Assembly: GCA_905236055.1 (NCBI GenBank)
Contig: CAJOOA010000042.1
Coordinates: forward strand, 1-50,682
Source: Candidatus Gastranaerophilales bacterium
GTDB taxonomy: Bacteria; Cyanobacteriota; Vampirovibrionia; Gastranaerophilales; Gastranaerophilaceae
Reading direction: 5' to 3'
Length of the DNA stretch: 50,682 bases
Positions 1-8,900 of the stretch are shown piece after piece. The position numbers and the translations under genes were made by a program. Within the stretch, counting starts at the first letter, position 1. Every line of letters begins with the position of its first letter. The notes under the pieces are model-generated. The model saw only the letters and a list, made by a program, of their open reading frames with translations, was not told the DNA's origin and searched no databases.

Positions 1-1
1 T

Positions 2-694
2 ACTCTTGAAGACCACTACTCACTAATTTCTTCTCACTTACAACGTGTTAGAGATTTGACTGAGCAAGCTGCTAACGGTACTTATGGCGCTGACTCTCTT
101 GCCGCAATTAAATCAGAAATTACTGCAAGACTTGATGAAATCGACCGTATTGCAGCTAACTGTGAATTTAACGGCATAAAGATGATGATAGGAGGAACAA
201 CTGCTCAAGGTGGTGAAGATGGCGGTATTAAAACCGATATAAATCTTCAGGTTGGTCTATACAGCGGAAGCGACAGTAAAATAACTCTTAGTGCATCCTT
301 GTTTAGAACTGCAAAAGTAGGACAATTGTTCAAGCATTACAGCAAGGGGGATAATGGCGCAACTACCGATGACACTCTTGATACAAAAGATGAAATTGCA
401 ACGGCTTGTACAGGTTCGTCAGCAGCAGATATGTTAAACAAAATCGACTATGTAATAAAGGAAATTTCAAACAGAACAACAACTCTTGGTGCTGCTCAAA
501 ACAGAATTGATTCTGCTATTGAATCTATCGCTGTTCAATCCGAAAACATCACATCTTCACTTTCTACTTTAAGAGATGCAGATATTTCGAAAGAATCTTC
601 AAACTATATTCAAGCACAGATTCTTCAGCAAGCTGCAGCAACATTGCTCGCAACAGCAAACCAAACACCAAGTATTGCTCTAAACTTGCTGTAA
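2..694 (+). CDS. Flagellin, 3' portion (5' end outside the window)
   Basis: This is the structural subunit of the flagellar filament, exported through the flagellar type III apparatus. The frame is open from base 2, so the N-terminal part lies upstream. The visible 230 residues begin in the conserved helical region (HLQRVRDLTEQAANGTYG, then EITARLDEIDRIAANCEFNG). A short variable, surface-exposed central part follows. The C-terminal helix is canonical: LGAAQNRIDSAIESI, then DADISKESSNYIQAQILQQA, ending in NLL. That terminal pattern is diagnostic of bacterial flagellins and is needed for export and polymerisation. The gene ends about 40 bases before a strong terminator. No other flagellar gene is in the window. 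Function is certain at family level; whether the organism has several flagellins cannot be judged here. Confidence 0.95.
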   Translation, partial: TLEDHYSLISSHLQRVRDLTEQAANGTYGADSLAAIKSEITARLDEIDRIAANCEFNGIKMMIGGTTAQGGEDGGIKTDINLQVGLYSGSDSKITLSASLFRTAKVGQLFKHYSKGDNGATTDDTLDTKDEIATACTGSSAADMLNKIDYVIKEISNRTTTLGAAQNRIDSAIESIAVQSENITSSLSTLRDADISKESSNYIQAQILQQAAATLLATANQTPSIALNLL

Positions 695-736
695 CGAACA
701 AAAACAGGGAAAAGATTAAGGACGATAAATATATCG

Positions 737-766
737 AAGCCGGAATAAGGAATGTTCCGGCTTTTT
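737..766 (+). terminator. Rho-independent terminator of the flagellin gene
   Basis: A 9-bp perfect stem (AAGCCGGAA / TTCCGGCTT) with a 9-base loop is followed by a T run on the plus strand. It ends at the stop of the convergent polymerase gene and may also terminate that gene. Confidence 0.85.
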
Positions 767-767
767 C

Positions 768-1973
768 CTATGGTTTTATTACAAAGTCTTGTTTGGGAGG
801 AACAAATTTATTTGTAAATCCGGTTTGAACAATATTTCGTCCGAATTTTGCTTCAAGTTTATCCAAACTTTTAGCAAGATTTTCTTTCTTTTCATCTGAT
901 TCATTTTTGAATAGACCGAGCTGCTCATTTGAAGAAGAAGATAAATCTTCCAAAACAATTCCTACACTACGATATATAATTTTGGGATTATATAACTGCT
1001 CTAATATCGGAAACGCTATCTGAGATATTTCAAATTCAAAATCCAATGGATGCTCTGTATTTGTTTTATTAAAGTACACCCTGAAATCCTTAGTACGAAG
1101 CATAACACCCACGACTCCGCATTTGCAGTCGTAACGTCTGAGCTTTCGGCAAACAGCATGAATATGAACCATAAGTTCATTTTTTATGTAGTTTAAGTCA
1201 TTGGAAAATTCTTCAAAGGCCTTGCTGTCACTTATTGATTTCGGAACGGTTTTTCCTGTTGAAACCTTGCTTATTAAATTACCTGAAAGCTCATATTTTA
1301 GCTCCAAACCCGTTTTTCCAAACCTGTTTTTAATCCAAACATCATTTTTTTGTACGTAATCATATGCCGTTTTAATACCTAATCCGCGTAATTTAGGAGC
1401 AAGCTTCCTTCCGATTCCCCAAATTTCATCAACTGAAGTTTGTCTTAAAAGCTTCGTGATTCCGCATTTTCCTGCAATACAAATATGTGAGTCCAAATTT
1501 TTTGCTTTATCGGAAGCCAATTTCGCCAATGATTTTGTTCTGCTAATACCTATTGAAACAGGAATGCCCGTTTCCTCCAGTATTCTTTCACGAATCCATG
1601 TCGCAAGCTGATAATAATTTTTTTTGTACAACTTTGATAAACCGGTCAAATCCACAAAAGCTTCATCAATTGAATATACTTCAACTGTCGGACTTATTGA
1701 ACGCAAAACCGACATAACACTGTTTGAAATTTTTCCGTAATCAACGTGGTTTGCACTTATATAAATACAGTCCGGATAATCTTTTACGGCCATAAAAAGC
1801 GGATGTCCCATAGGAATTCCCATTTCTTTTGCTTCCTTTGAACGTGCAATAACACATCCCCTTTCCCCTGAAGTTACACAAACCGGCTTACCTTGCAAAT
1901 CAGGATTTAGAGCCCTTTCACAAGAAACAAAAAAACTGTCACAATCTATCAGCGCTATATATTTTTGTTCCAA
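768..1973 (-). CDS. Y-family translesion DNA polymerase (UmuC/DinB superfamily)
   Basis: This is an error-prone polymerase that copies past DNA lesions. The N-terminal palm carries the metal-binding stretch LIDCDSFFVSCERA (Asp10 and Asp12 by this start) and the catalytic SIDEAF motif near residues 101-106. It also has UmuC-like GCVIARSKEAK and the helix-hairpin-helix region WGIGRKLAPKLRGLGI. Near the C-terminus, QLGLF (about residues 351-355) is a consensus beta-clamp-binding peptide, followed by a predicted helix. Start choice: TTG at 1973, because AAGGGG lies 7 bases upstream. An in-frame ATG at 2015 directly abuts a TATAAT box and would lie at or before the expected transcription start. 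The open frame extends further upstream, but that part looks like terminator and intergenic sequence. The sequence is closer to UmuC/UvrX-type enzymes than to DinB, but no umuD is adjacent, so the subfamily is uncertain. Confidence 0.9.
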   Translation of the reverse strand: MEQKYIALIDCDSFFVSCERALNPDLQGKPVCVTSGERGCVIARSKEAKEMGIPMGHPLFMAVKDYPDCIYISANHVDYGKISNSVMSVLRSISPTVEVYSIDEAFVDLTGLSKLYKKNYYQLATWIRERILEETGIPVSIGISRTKSLAKLASDKAKNLDSHICIAGKCGITKLLRQTSVDEIWGIGRKLAPKLRGLGIKTAYDYVQKNDVWIKNRFGKTGLELKYELSGNLISKVSTGKTVPKSISDSKAFEEFSNDLNYIKNELMVHIHAVCRKLRRYDCKCGVVGVMLRTKDFRVYFNKTNTEHPLDFEFEISQIAFPILEQLYNPKIIYRSVGIVLEDLSSSSNEQLGLFKNESDEKKENLAKSLDKLEAKFGRNIVQTGFTNKFVPPKQDFVIKP

Positions 1974-2015
1974 CAAATATCCCCTTAAAGTCCAATAATT
2001 TTCCTTGTTTATCAT

Positions 2016-2021
2016 ATTATA
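2016..2021 (-). promoter_or_regulatory. Probable -10 box of the Y-family polymerase gene
   Basis: TATAAT on the minus strand; the -35 region is weak. A transcript starting about 7 bases downstream would have a leader of roughly 35 bases that contains the AAGGGG Shine-Dalgarno sequence before TTG 1973. This supports that start over the upstream ATG. Bases 1974-2283 otherwise hold the terminator at 2083-2106 and no convincing gene. Confidence 0.5.
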
Positions 2022-2082
2022 CCAACTTTGGACAACATAATAAACCGTCGTAAAAATTTTACCCAATAAGAACTTTACACAT

Positions 2083-2106
2083 AAAAAAAACGACTCATTT
2101 GAGTCG
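2083..2106 (-). terminator. Rho-independent terminator, minus strand
   Basis: A stem CGACTC/GAGTCG with an ATTT loop is followed on the minus strand by eight T residues. It lies about 180 bases downstream of the ribbon-helix-helix gene and is the likely end of that transcript, leaving an untranslated tail of about 170 bases. Confidence 0.75.
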
Positions 2107-2283
2107 CTTTTAATCTTTCCCAATTTTTCCTTTTTTCCGCTTCTTTAGTCTTATCGCGTTCAATTTACCGTGCACGCTCTGCATCAAAGAATGCAGTTAC
2201 ACAAATTTAACGCAAATAGCTGTTTTAAACTTGCACAGCAAGTACAATCAATATTACAGTACGTATTTGTGCTAAGTTATTGC

Positions 2284-2472
2284 TTAATCCAGCAATGCTT
2301 CCAATATTGCAGCATTTTTAGTCGCAATTGCTGATGATTTTACTCTGCTTTTGTACATATAAGTACGCAAAGCTTCTCTGATCAATTCAGATCTTGTACG
2401 ATTTTCACCTTCGGCTACCTGGTCGATTCTGCTCAAGAAATCTTCCGGCATTGAAATTAAAACTCTAGCCAT
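2284..2472 (-). CDS. Ribbon-helix-helix (CopG/MazE-like) DNA-binding protein
   Basis: A 62-residue protein with the classic RHH fold pattern. A first beta-strand (ARVLISMPEDFLSRIDQ) is followed by two helices containing NRTRSELIREALRTYM, the conserved R-S-E-L-I-R-E-A core of CopG/MetJ-type repressors and antitoxins. Such proteins dimerise and insert the strand pair into the DNA major groove. The start is ATG 2472, preceded by AAAGGAG at good spacing; an upstream in-frame ATG would put the promoter inside the gene. Many relatives are antitoxins, but no toxin gene follows: the next 180 bases contain only a 24-codon stub. It is therefore either a stand-alone autoregulated repressor or an orphan antitoxin. 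An inverted repeat upstream could be its operator. Confidence 0.8.
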   Translation of the reverse strand: MARVLISMPEDFLSRIDQVAEGENRTRSELIREALRTYMYKSRVKSSAIATKNAAILEALLD

Positions 2473-2493
2473 ATATATTACTCCTTTGGTTGT

Positions 2494-2499
2494 ATTATA
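2494..2499 (-). promoter_or_regulatory. -10 box of the ribbon-helix-helix gene
   Basis: TATAAT on the minus strand, 21 bases before ATG 2472. The predicted leader of about 15 bases contains the AAAGGAG ribosome binding site. No consensus -35 is seen; the inverted repeat at 2506-2537 covers that region. Confidence 0.6.
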
Positions 2500-2505
2500 C
2501 AGACA

Positions 2506-2537
2506 TTTGATATCCTGCATATATATAAAGTATCAAA
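2506..2537 (-). promoter_or_regulatory. Inverted repeat over the RHH promoter (candidate operator)
   Basis: TTTGATA at 2506-2512 is repeated in inverted orientation as TATCAAA at 2531-2537, 25 bases centre to centre, flanking the -35 region. The arrangement fits autoregulation by an RHH dimer pair. That binding is inferred from position only. The rest of the 262-base gap before the next gene is AT-rich with no other feature seen. Confidence 0.35.
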
Positions 2538-2734
2538 CATTAAAAAAATTGCCTTTTTTGATGTAATTTTACGAATAAAATTTTATTAATAGCAGCTAAA
2601 TTCAATAATAGCTTAAAATTTTTCACTTTACAAAACTTAATAATAATCCCATTTTTACATTTCTTAATATGTTAGGCAATTATAAATATAAAAATAACTT
2701 AATAAATATAAATAAGTATCTAAAGGAGTTAATT

Positions 2735-5443
2735 ATGACGGAAATTAGCAGGGATTATGCGTTGCACGAAAATAGTGCGGCTTTTGGGAAAAAACGTGGA
2801 GGCAGTGTCCCGCAGGCGTATTATTATGTGCAGAACATGCAGTCACAAAGAACACTCAGAGATGAGTTTGTTCATCAACATAAGAAAAATGGCTTATTTG
2901 AACGCTTATATAACGGTATTAAAAATATCACCGGTTTAGGCATGGGCTCAAAAAAAGTAAAAAATATTGTTAGTGATGCCGAAAATGGTAATATATCTGA
3001 AGAAGAAGCAAGAGAAGCAATATCAAAATACAGAAAATCACAAGCAGATTCTGCGCAAATACTGGGAGATACGGCATCCATTGCAGCTTCTGCCGCAACA
3101 TTCTTTGGATTAAGGAAATTATTAAAAACCGAAGTTGCTGCAGCATTATTAAATGAGAATTATTATAAAAAATTAGGTACAAATAGTAGCGAAAAAGTTT
3201 CTAAGTACTTAAAAAAAGTTTTAGATATCGCAAAATCAAATAAAAAAATGACATTAGTCCTCGCCGGAGCGGCAGGATTCGCCGGGATGTTTGCAAAAGT
3301 TTGGACCGGAAAAATTAACCGGCTGGGTTCCAATGAATTTAAAACCGACAAGAAAGCATTCAACAATTTGGCTACAGAGGAAGACAAAGCCGCTTATAAA
3401 TATCAGAAGAAGTTAAACAAAAAGGCAAGAAAGCGTGCTAATCGGAAGAACAGATTATCAGGGTTTATAAATGGTTTAATGATGCCGGTAACTTTGCTCG
3501 GAGGAGCTATCGTAGGCATTCCTGCATATCTTGTCGGTAACACTCTAAACAGGTATTTTATAGGTAATTCTGAAGATAAAAACAAGTCAATAAAAGGTTA
3601 TGCAGAAAATATTAAAAATAACGCAGTTTTAAATAGTGCTTTAGCAATCGGAATGGCAATACCTTTGTTCAAAAAAGGTAAATTCGCAAACGTTTTTGAT
3701 AAGAACCTTAAAAAATCTTTTGACTCTTTGAAAAATGCTACGCTCAAAGATTCCGGATTTGAAGGTAAAACTGTATATCAGGAATTAAGTGACATACTTC
3801 TGAACTCAGAAAAGGTATCCGGTGTTGTTAATGAAAGCAGAGACAAATACTGGAGTGCAATAAATAAAAAAGCCCATATATTAGAAAAAGAAAAAGGCAT
3901 AAGTTTTGCAGAAGCTTTCGGGCAAGCAATGGCAGAAGGAACTAAAACTTTGGATGACACCATAAAAAAACTCACTGAAGAAAATATTTTCGCAGTTAAG
4001 ATGAAACAAATTTCAAACGATTATTCAGAATTAACAAGAGCATTAAAGGAAAATTGTCCGAGAACATATACGATTGAAGAAGCATCAGATATTGTTAATA
4101 AAACATTTGGAAACAAGTACAAACTGACGAAATCACTCGGCGCAGGTACAGTTGCTGAAACATATCTTGCCGAAACCGGAAATGGCAAAGACGTTTGTAT
4201 AAAACTTTTGAAAAAAGGCATCACCAAAGAAAAAATACTTGCAGATGAAAAGAAGTTTATTGATTTAATTAATGCTCTGCCCGAAAAATCTAAAGAAGAA
4301 AAAGATATGTTAATAAAGAATATCAAAAACTTATCCGAAGGGATACAAAAGGAAGTTAATTTTGAGCATGAAATGGAAGCTGCAAATAAATTGAGAAAAC
4401 ATACAAAAATTGCAAAAGTTGTCGAAGGAATTGAAGTTAAGGACAATATATATGTAATGGAAAAAGCCGAAGGAATAAGTTTGGAATCTTTTGCAAAAAT
4501 TAATGCTTTAAATCACAATATAAAATCATTAAAACAGTATGCCGCAGAAGGAAAAGAATGGGCTATTACAGAGTTGAAAAAGTCGGAAGCAGAACTTGAA
4601 AGATTAAAAGCTAAAACGCCCAATTGGAAGGAAATATCTGAATTATCCCCAAAAGAAGCAAGTACAATTCTTGATGAATATTACAGAATTAAAATTGAGC
4701 AGTTCAATAAGATAGGCAAGGACGGCAAGACAATTCACGCTGACACTCACTCCGGTAATATTTTCTTTGACCTGAAATCTTTTAAAGAAGGTAAAAAACA
4801 ATATTTCACGTTAATCGACACAGGAAATACTATTGATATGACAAAAGAGCAGGCCTTAAGAGCACTGAGATTAACAGATATAGTCGAAAAAGGCAGTACA
4901 GCTGATATCGCGGAATATGTTCTTGAAGGCGCAGAGCTTGGTGCAAGCGGACTTACTAAGGAAGAGGCCGTAAAGAAAATTTCTGCAGAGCTTAATAAAG
5001 CATTCTTTGATTATGAAACGAAACTAGGACCTATGACAAATGATACTATTATAGATTTCTGCTCAAATATTATGCGTAAATACAAAATTATACCGAACGA
5101 CAATCAATTGAATTTTAACAAAGCAAAACAATCAGCACAAAATTCATTTACAGAACTGCTTAATACTTTATTAACAAAAAAACTTGGTAATATTGATAAG
5201 AATACAAACAAAGCTGAAGCAATCGCCAAAGGGACAGAGACTGTTACTCATCTGTTAAGCAAAATGGCTAAATACAAGCAATGGGAAAAAATCCAAGAGC
5301 GCGCGAATTTGGCATTATTGTCGCCCCTTGAAAGGAAAAATTTTAAATATAATCCCAATTTGCTTAAACCTAACGATGAAAAATATTTAACGTACAAATT
5401 AAAACAAAAAATGAAATTTGTTACAGAAAACCCCGATATATAA
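2735..5443 (+). CDS. Large protein with membrane segments and an ABC1/UbiB-like atypical kinase domain
   Basis: A 902-residue protein. The first ~330 residues are basic and contain hydrophobic stretches near residues 171-190, 244-270 and 294-312. The C-terminal half resembles the ABC1/ADCK/UbiB kinase family: a nucleotide-loop-like SLGAGTVAETYLAE (467 on), lysine 490 in VCIKLLKKG, an acidic helix VNFEHEMEAANKL, the catalytic-loop-like HADTHSGN (668-675) and DTGN (695 on) in place of DFG. These line up in order with the family's Lys, HADxHxGN and DFG elements. UbiB proteins normally support isoprenoid-quinone synthesis, but the family's N-terminal KxGQ signature is not seen and the N-terminal domain is unlike UbiB. 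Start ATG 2735 has AAGGAG upstream. It is a single gene with no obvious partner. The kinase-fold assignment is fairly firm; activity and substrate are unknown. Confidence 0.7.
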   Translation: MTEISRDYALHENSAAFGKKRGGSVPQAYYYVQNMQSQRTLRDEFVHQHKKNGLFERLYNGIKNITGLGMGSKKVKNIVSDAENGNISEEEAREAISKYRKSQADSAQILGDTASIAASAATFFGLRKLLKTEVAAALLNENYYKKLGTNSSEKVSKYLKKVLDIAKSNKKMTLVLAGAAGFAGMFAKVWTGKINRLGSNEFKTDKKAFNNLATEEDKAAYKYQKKLNKKARKRANRKNRLSGFINGLMMPVTLLGGAIVGIPAYLVGNTLNRYFIGNSEDKNKSIKGYAENIKNNAVLNSALAIGMAIPLFKKGKFANVFDKNLKKSFDSLKNATLKDSGFEGKTVYQELSDILLNSEKVSGVVNESRDKYWSAINKKAHILEKEKGISFAEAFGQAMAEGTKTLDDTIKKLTEENIFAVKMKQISNDYSELTRALKENCPRTYTIEEASDIVNKTFGNKYKLTKSLGAGTVAETYLAETGNGKDVCIKLLKKGITKEKILADEKKFIDLINALPEKSKEEKDMLIKNIKNLSEGIQKEVNFEHEMEAANKLRKHTKIAKVVEGIEVKDNIYVMEKAEGISLESFAKINALNHNIKSLKQYAAEGKEWAITELKKSEAELERLKAKTPNWKEISELSPKEASTILDEYYRIKIEQFNKIGKDGKTIHADTHSGNIFFDLKSFKEGKKQYFTLIDTGNTIDMTKEQALRALRLTDIVEKGSTADIAEYVLEGAELGASGLTKEEAVKKISAELNKAFFDYETKLGPMTNDTIIDFCSNIMRKYKIIPNDNQLNFNKAKQSAQNSFTELLNTLLTKKLGNIDKNTNKAEAIAKGTETVTHLLSKMAKYKQWEKIQERANLALLSPLERKNFKYNPNLLKPNDEKYLTYKLKQKMKFVTENPDI

Positions 5444-5466
5444 TATTTAATCATATATTTTGATGA

Positions 5467-5472
5467 TATAAT
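5467..5472 (+). promoter_or_regulatory. -10 box of a leaderless transcript (DUF1653 gene)
   Basis: TATAAT lies six bases before ATG 5479. Transcription from the usual distance would start at or next to the A of the ATG, and there is no Shine-Dalgarno sequence. The same geometry occurs before uvrB and the histidine kinase gene. Confidence 0.6.
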
Positions 5473-5478
5473 TTGTTT

Positions 5479-5682
5479 ATGCAAGAAATACTTATCGGAA
5501 AGACATATAAACATTTTAAAGGGAACATGTACAAAGTTGTCGGATTCGCAAAGCATTCTGAAACTTTAGAAGATATGATTGTATATGAATCATTAAGAAA
5601 TAATACACTCTGGGTTCGTCCGAAATCTATGTGGAATGAAGTTGTTGATGATAAAGGCACTTTGAGGTTCACTTTATGCTAA
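5479..5682 (+). CDS. DUF1653 family protein
   Basis: A 67-residue protein matching DUF1653: GKTYKHFKGNMYKVVGFAKH, followed by SETLEDMIVYESL and LWVRPKSMW. Members are small soluble beta-rich proteins, often annotated only by the domain, with unclear function. The ATG at 5479 is chosen because a TATAAT box lies six bases upstream; an in-frame TTG two codons earlier has no ribosome binding site. Its last seven bases overlap the start of the next small gene, which implies translational coupling. Confidence 0.85.
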   Translation: MQEILIGKTYKHFKGNMYKVVGFAKHSETLEDMIVYESLRNNTLWVRPKSMWNEVVDDKGTLRFTLC

Positions 5683-5840
5683 ATCGAGAAGTTCGGGAGT
5701 GGCTTGAAAAAGTAAAATGCGGCTCATATTCTTATGATGATGCAATCAGGAGATTTACTGAACTTGCACGATTCCTTACATTTGATGAAATAAAGCTTCT
5801 TAAATCAAAATTGGAGGATTCATATTCAAACAAAATGTAA
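5676..5840 (+). CDS. Small 54-residue protein, coupled to the DUF1653 gene
   Basis: An ATG at 5676 overlaps the end of the DUF1653 gene by seven bases, with GAGG about eight bases upstream inside that gene. The 54-codon frame ends at TAA 5840. The product is charged and predicted helical (LNREVREWLEKVKC, then YDDAIRRFTELARFL and FDEIKLLKSKLEDS) with no signal peptide or membrane segment. I do not recognise the family. The overlap, ribosome binding site and ordinary amino-acid composition make it a likely real gene that a length cut-off would miss. The following gap (5841-5980) has only a weak hairpin. Confidence 0.65.
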   Translation: MLNREVREWLEKVKCGSYSYDDAIRRFTELARFLTFDEIKLLKSKLEDSYSNKM

Positions 5841-5980
5841 GCAGATTATTGCATTAATTAAAAAACTGTGCGATAATGATTTCAAGGTTAAGTACCTTTG
5901 GTCGAGGATAGAGTTTTGAGAACCCTTTTTCTTGCCAAATTTATATTGTTACAACCCGTTGAAAAGGATTCTGTTCACTT

Positions 5981-8900
5981 ATGAGTGAATTTAAATTTAA
6001 CTATGATTTCTTAAAGAATAATGCAACTCCCGGCAGTTGGAGACGCGGATATGAACTGTATCAAAAAGATATGATTCTTGAATCTTATCCCGAAAAGAAC
6101 TTTTTTAAAGCCAAAGTTAAAGGGAATTATCAGGATTTTTATGTTACCGATTTGATATTCAAGAAAAATAAAGTAGAAGCAAGATGTAATTGTCCGCTCA
6201 AAGAGGAATGGTGCAAACATTCTGTTGCCGTTGCTTTAAAAGCCATGGAAACGGGAAGTTTTGATAAATGGAACCTTGAAAAAAACGAGGTAGAGCCGGA
6301 TTTAAGCGATATTGCGGCGCCTCCTATTGAAAATCCGCAAGGAAACTATATCTTCCACTTTAACCCGAAAAGACGTCAGAACTTCTTTTCAATCCTTGTC
6401 AGAGACAGATCTACAAATAAAATTGTTCGTTCATTAGAAACAATCTTAAGAGGTCTTATAGAACTGCAAAAAGTTAATCCGGATTTTACGCTTAATGAAG
6501 CACAAAAAAATGAACTTAACATGTTTCAAACGCTTTTGAAGATTTCTAAGCAGGATAAAAAAGCCGGCTGGTATGATATTCCTATTACAAAGTTTGCTCC
6601 GGTATTCCCCCAGCTTGCTGAATTGGAAGAAGTTTTGGATGAAAAGACAAAAGAACGCATAATGTTCACAGATAATGTTTGGACACTTAATTTAGATGTT
6701 TCAACTACAAATATAAACGGCGGCACAAATATTGTTCTCGAGCTTTTCTGGACAAGGCCAGATAAAGAAGAAACTTACCCGTTTGAAGAAATTAATTATT
6801 TTTCAAGACAAATTAAGTGGGGCAGATATAAGAATTTAATATTCCCGATTAATGTTGCGATGAATGAACTTCCGCAAAGCATCATTAAGTCAACGTTTAC
6901 AGATTTAAAAGATGCTGACGGCGGTAAGTTTGTATATGAAGAATTACCGAATTTGCAGGAAATTATGCCTGTAAAAATTGCGGATAATATTACCAAATTG
7001 CTTTTGGAACATAAAACACCTGTTAATGTTGTAACTTTGGGAATCGATTACGACCAATCGTTAAAGGCATCTTTAGAGTTTGACTATTCCGGTGTAAGGG
7101 TTCCTTATTCAAAAAGCAATGACAAATCACCTTATATATCAACAAAAGATACTGAAAATGATTTGATATATTGGATAAAAAGAGATTACCAGCATGAACA
7201 AGCTGCGTATAATATGCTGCTTGCCTGTAAATTTGTTCCGATGCAGACAAATAACCTTGCATTGGAAAAAGAAAACGCAATTGATTTCTATAACTACTAT
7301 ATCCAACAAGCAGGCGATGGTTGGAAATTTGAAGAACACGATGATATGAACTTCTTCAAACTCATTCCGGAACCGTTTAGGATGTGTGCAAAAATCGACT
7401 TCTCGGAAGAATCCGTAGATAGTATGGAAATTCAGCTATATGGTCAGGTCGGAGAAGAAATTATCAATTTTGACGATATATACGATACTATTCAAAGCGG
7501 AGAAAAGTATGCTCGTGTGAGAAGTTTGGGATTTGTTGAATATCCTGCGCAAAATATTTATCAAATAATGCGCTCATTTAACTCATTTGATGCATACAGA
7601 AATGATGATAACACATTTCTTGTTAAAACATATCGTGTAGGTTTGATTACAGAACTTCAAAATCAAGGATTTGAATTGGTAATGAGCGACAAATTCCGCA
7701 AATTCTGGGAACAAATTTCAACGTTCTCGACTACAGCAGAAGGAATTGATTTACCAAAAGATATTAAAGCCGAGTTTCGTGAATATCAGATCAAGGGCTT
7801 TAATTGGCTTTGGTTCTTGTATCAATACGGCTTAAACGGAATTCTTGCTGATGATATGGGGCTTGGTAAAACACTTCAGGCATTGACACTGCTTCAGAAA
7901 GCAAAAGATGTTGACGGTCCTATGCCGACGCTTGTTATTGCACCTACAACAGTTGTATTTAACTGGGAAAACGAAATTGAAAAATTTGCTCCCGAATTAA
8001 CATGCCTTAAAATACAAGGGGCAGAACGCAAGAGCTTGTTCAAAGAAATTCCGAATTATGACATCGTTATAACAAGTTATGCGCTCGTAAGACGTGATAT
8101 TGAAAAGCTTAAGAAATATAAGTTCAGATACGTAATTCTTGATGAATCGCAGAATATTAAGAATGCAATTTCGCAAACGGCACAATCTGTCAAAGAGCTT
8201 GTTTCAGATCATAAACTCGCGCTTTCCGGTACTCCGATTGAAAACAAACTTGAAGAACTTTGGTCTGTATTTGACTTCTTGATGCCGGGATTCTTGTTCA
8301 ACGTAGCAGAATTCAATTACAGGTATGTTGCACCGATTATGGAAAGACAGGATAAAACTGTTGAAAAACGTTTAAAATTGCAGATTTTCCCATTTATTCT
8401 TCGTCGTATGAAACGAGATGTTGCAAAAGATTTGCCTGATAAAGTTGAAAATATGGCATACTGCGAACTTACTGATGAACAACGCGATTTCTACCTCGAA
8501 GTTCTTGACAGTACTAAAGAAGAACTGTTTAAGAGTATTGAACTTAACGGGCTTGAAAAGAGCAGAATGTCAATCTTCTCAGCACTTCTCAGATTACGTC
8601 AAATCTGCTGTCATCCAAAACTTTACGACAAAGAACACGTTAAAGGTGTTATTCAGTCAGGCAAATTCGAATATCTTAAAGGCATGTTGGCTCAAATTAT
8701 AGAAGAAAAACACCGAGTTCTTTTATTCAGCCAATTCGTTGATATGCTTGACATAATAAAGGGCTGGCTCGAAAGAGAAGGTATTCCTTACGAGTACTTA
8801 ACAGGTAAAACTAAAGACAGAGAATCTGCTGTTAATAACTTTAACAACAACCCGAATATTCCGATATTCTTGATTAGTTTGAAAGCCGGCGGTACAGGGT

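Noticed and set aside
1974-2123. N-terminal extension of the Y-family polymerase
   Set aside because: The extension overlaps the TATAAT promoter and a terminator hairpin and has no family similarity; the TTG with AAGGGG at 1973 is better.
2110-2184. 24-codon minus-strand frame ending just before the terminator at 2083-2106
   Set aside because: No ribosome binding site, very short, Lys-rich by chance in an AT-rich context; kept only as a possible relic.
4021-4446. 141-codon minus-strand frame inside the kinase-like gene
   Set aside because: Lies antisense to a well-supported coding frame; composition (Ser/Phe/Leu-rich) is typical of a reverse-frame shadow.
5841-5980. Possible structured RNA between the 54-codon gene and the SNF2 gene
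   Set aside because: Only a weak AAGG/CCTT hairpin and a few short complementary stretches; no known RNA pattern and no T-run terminator.
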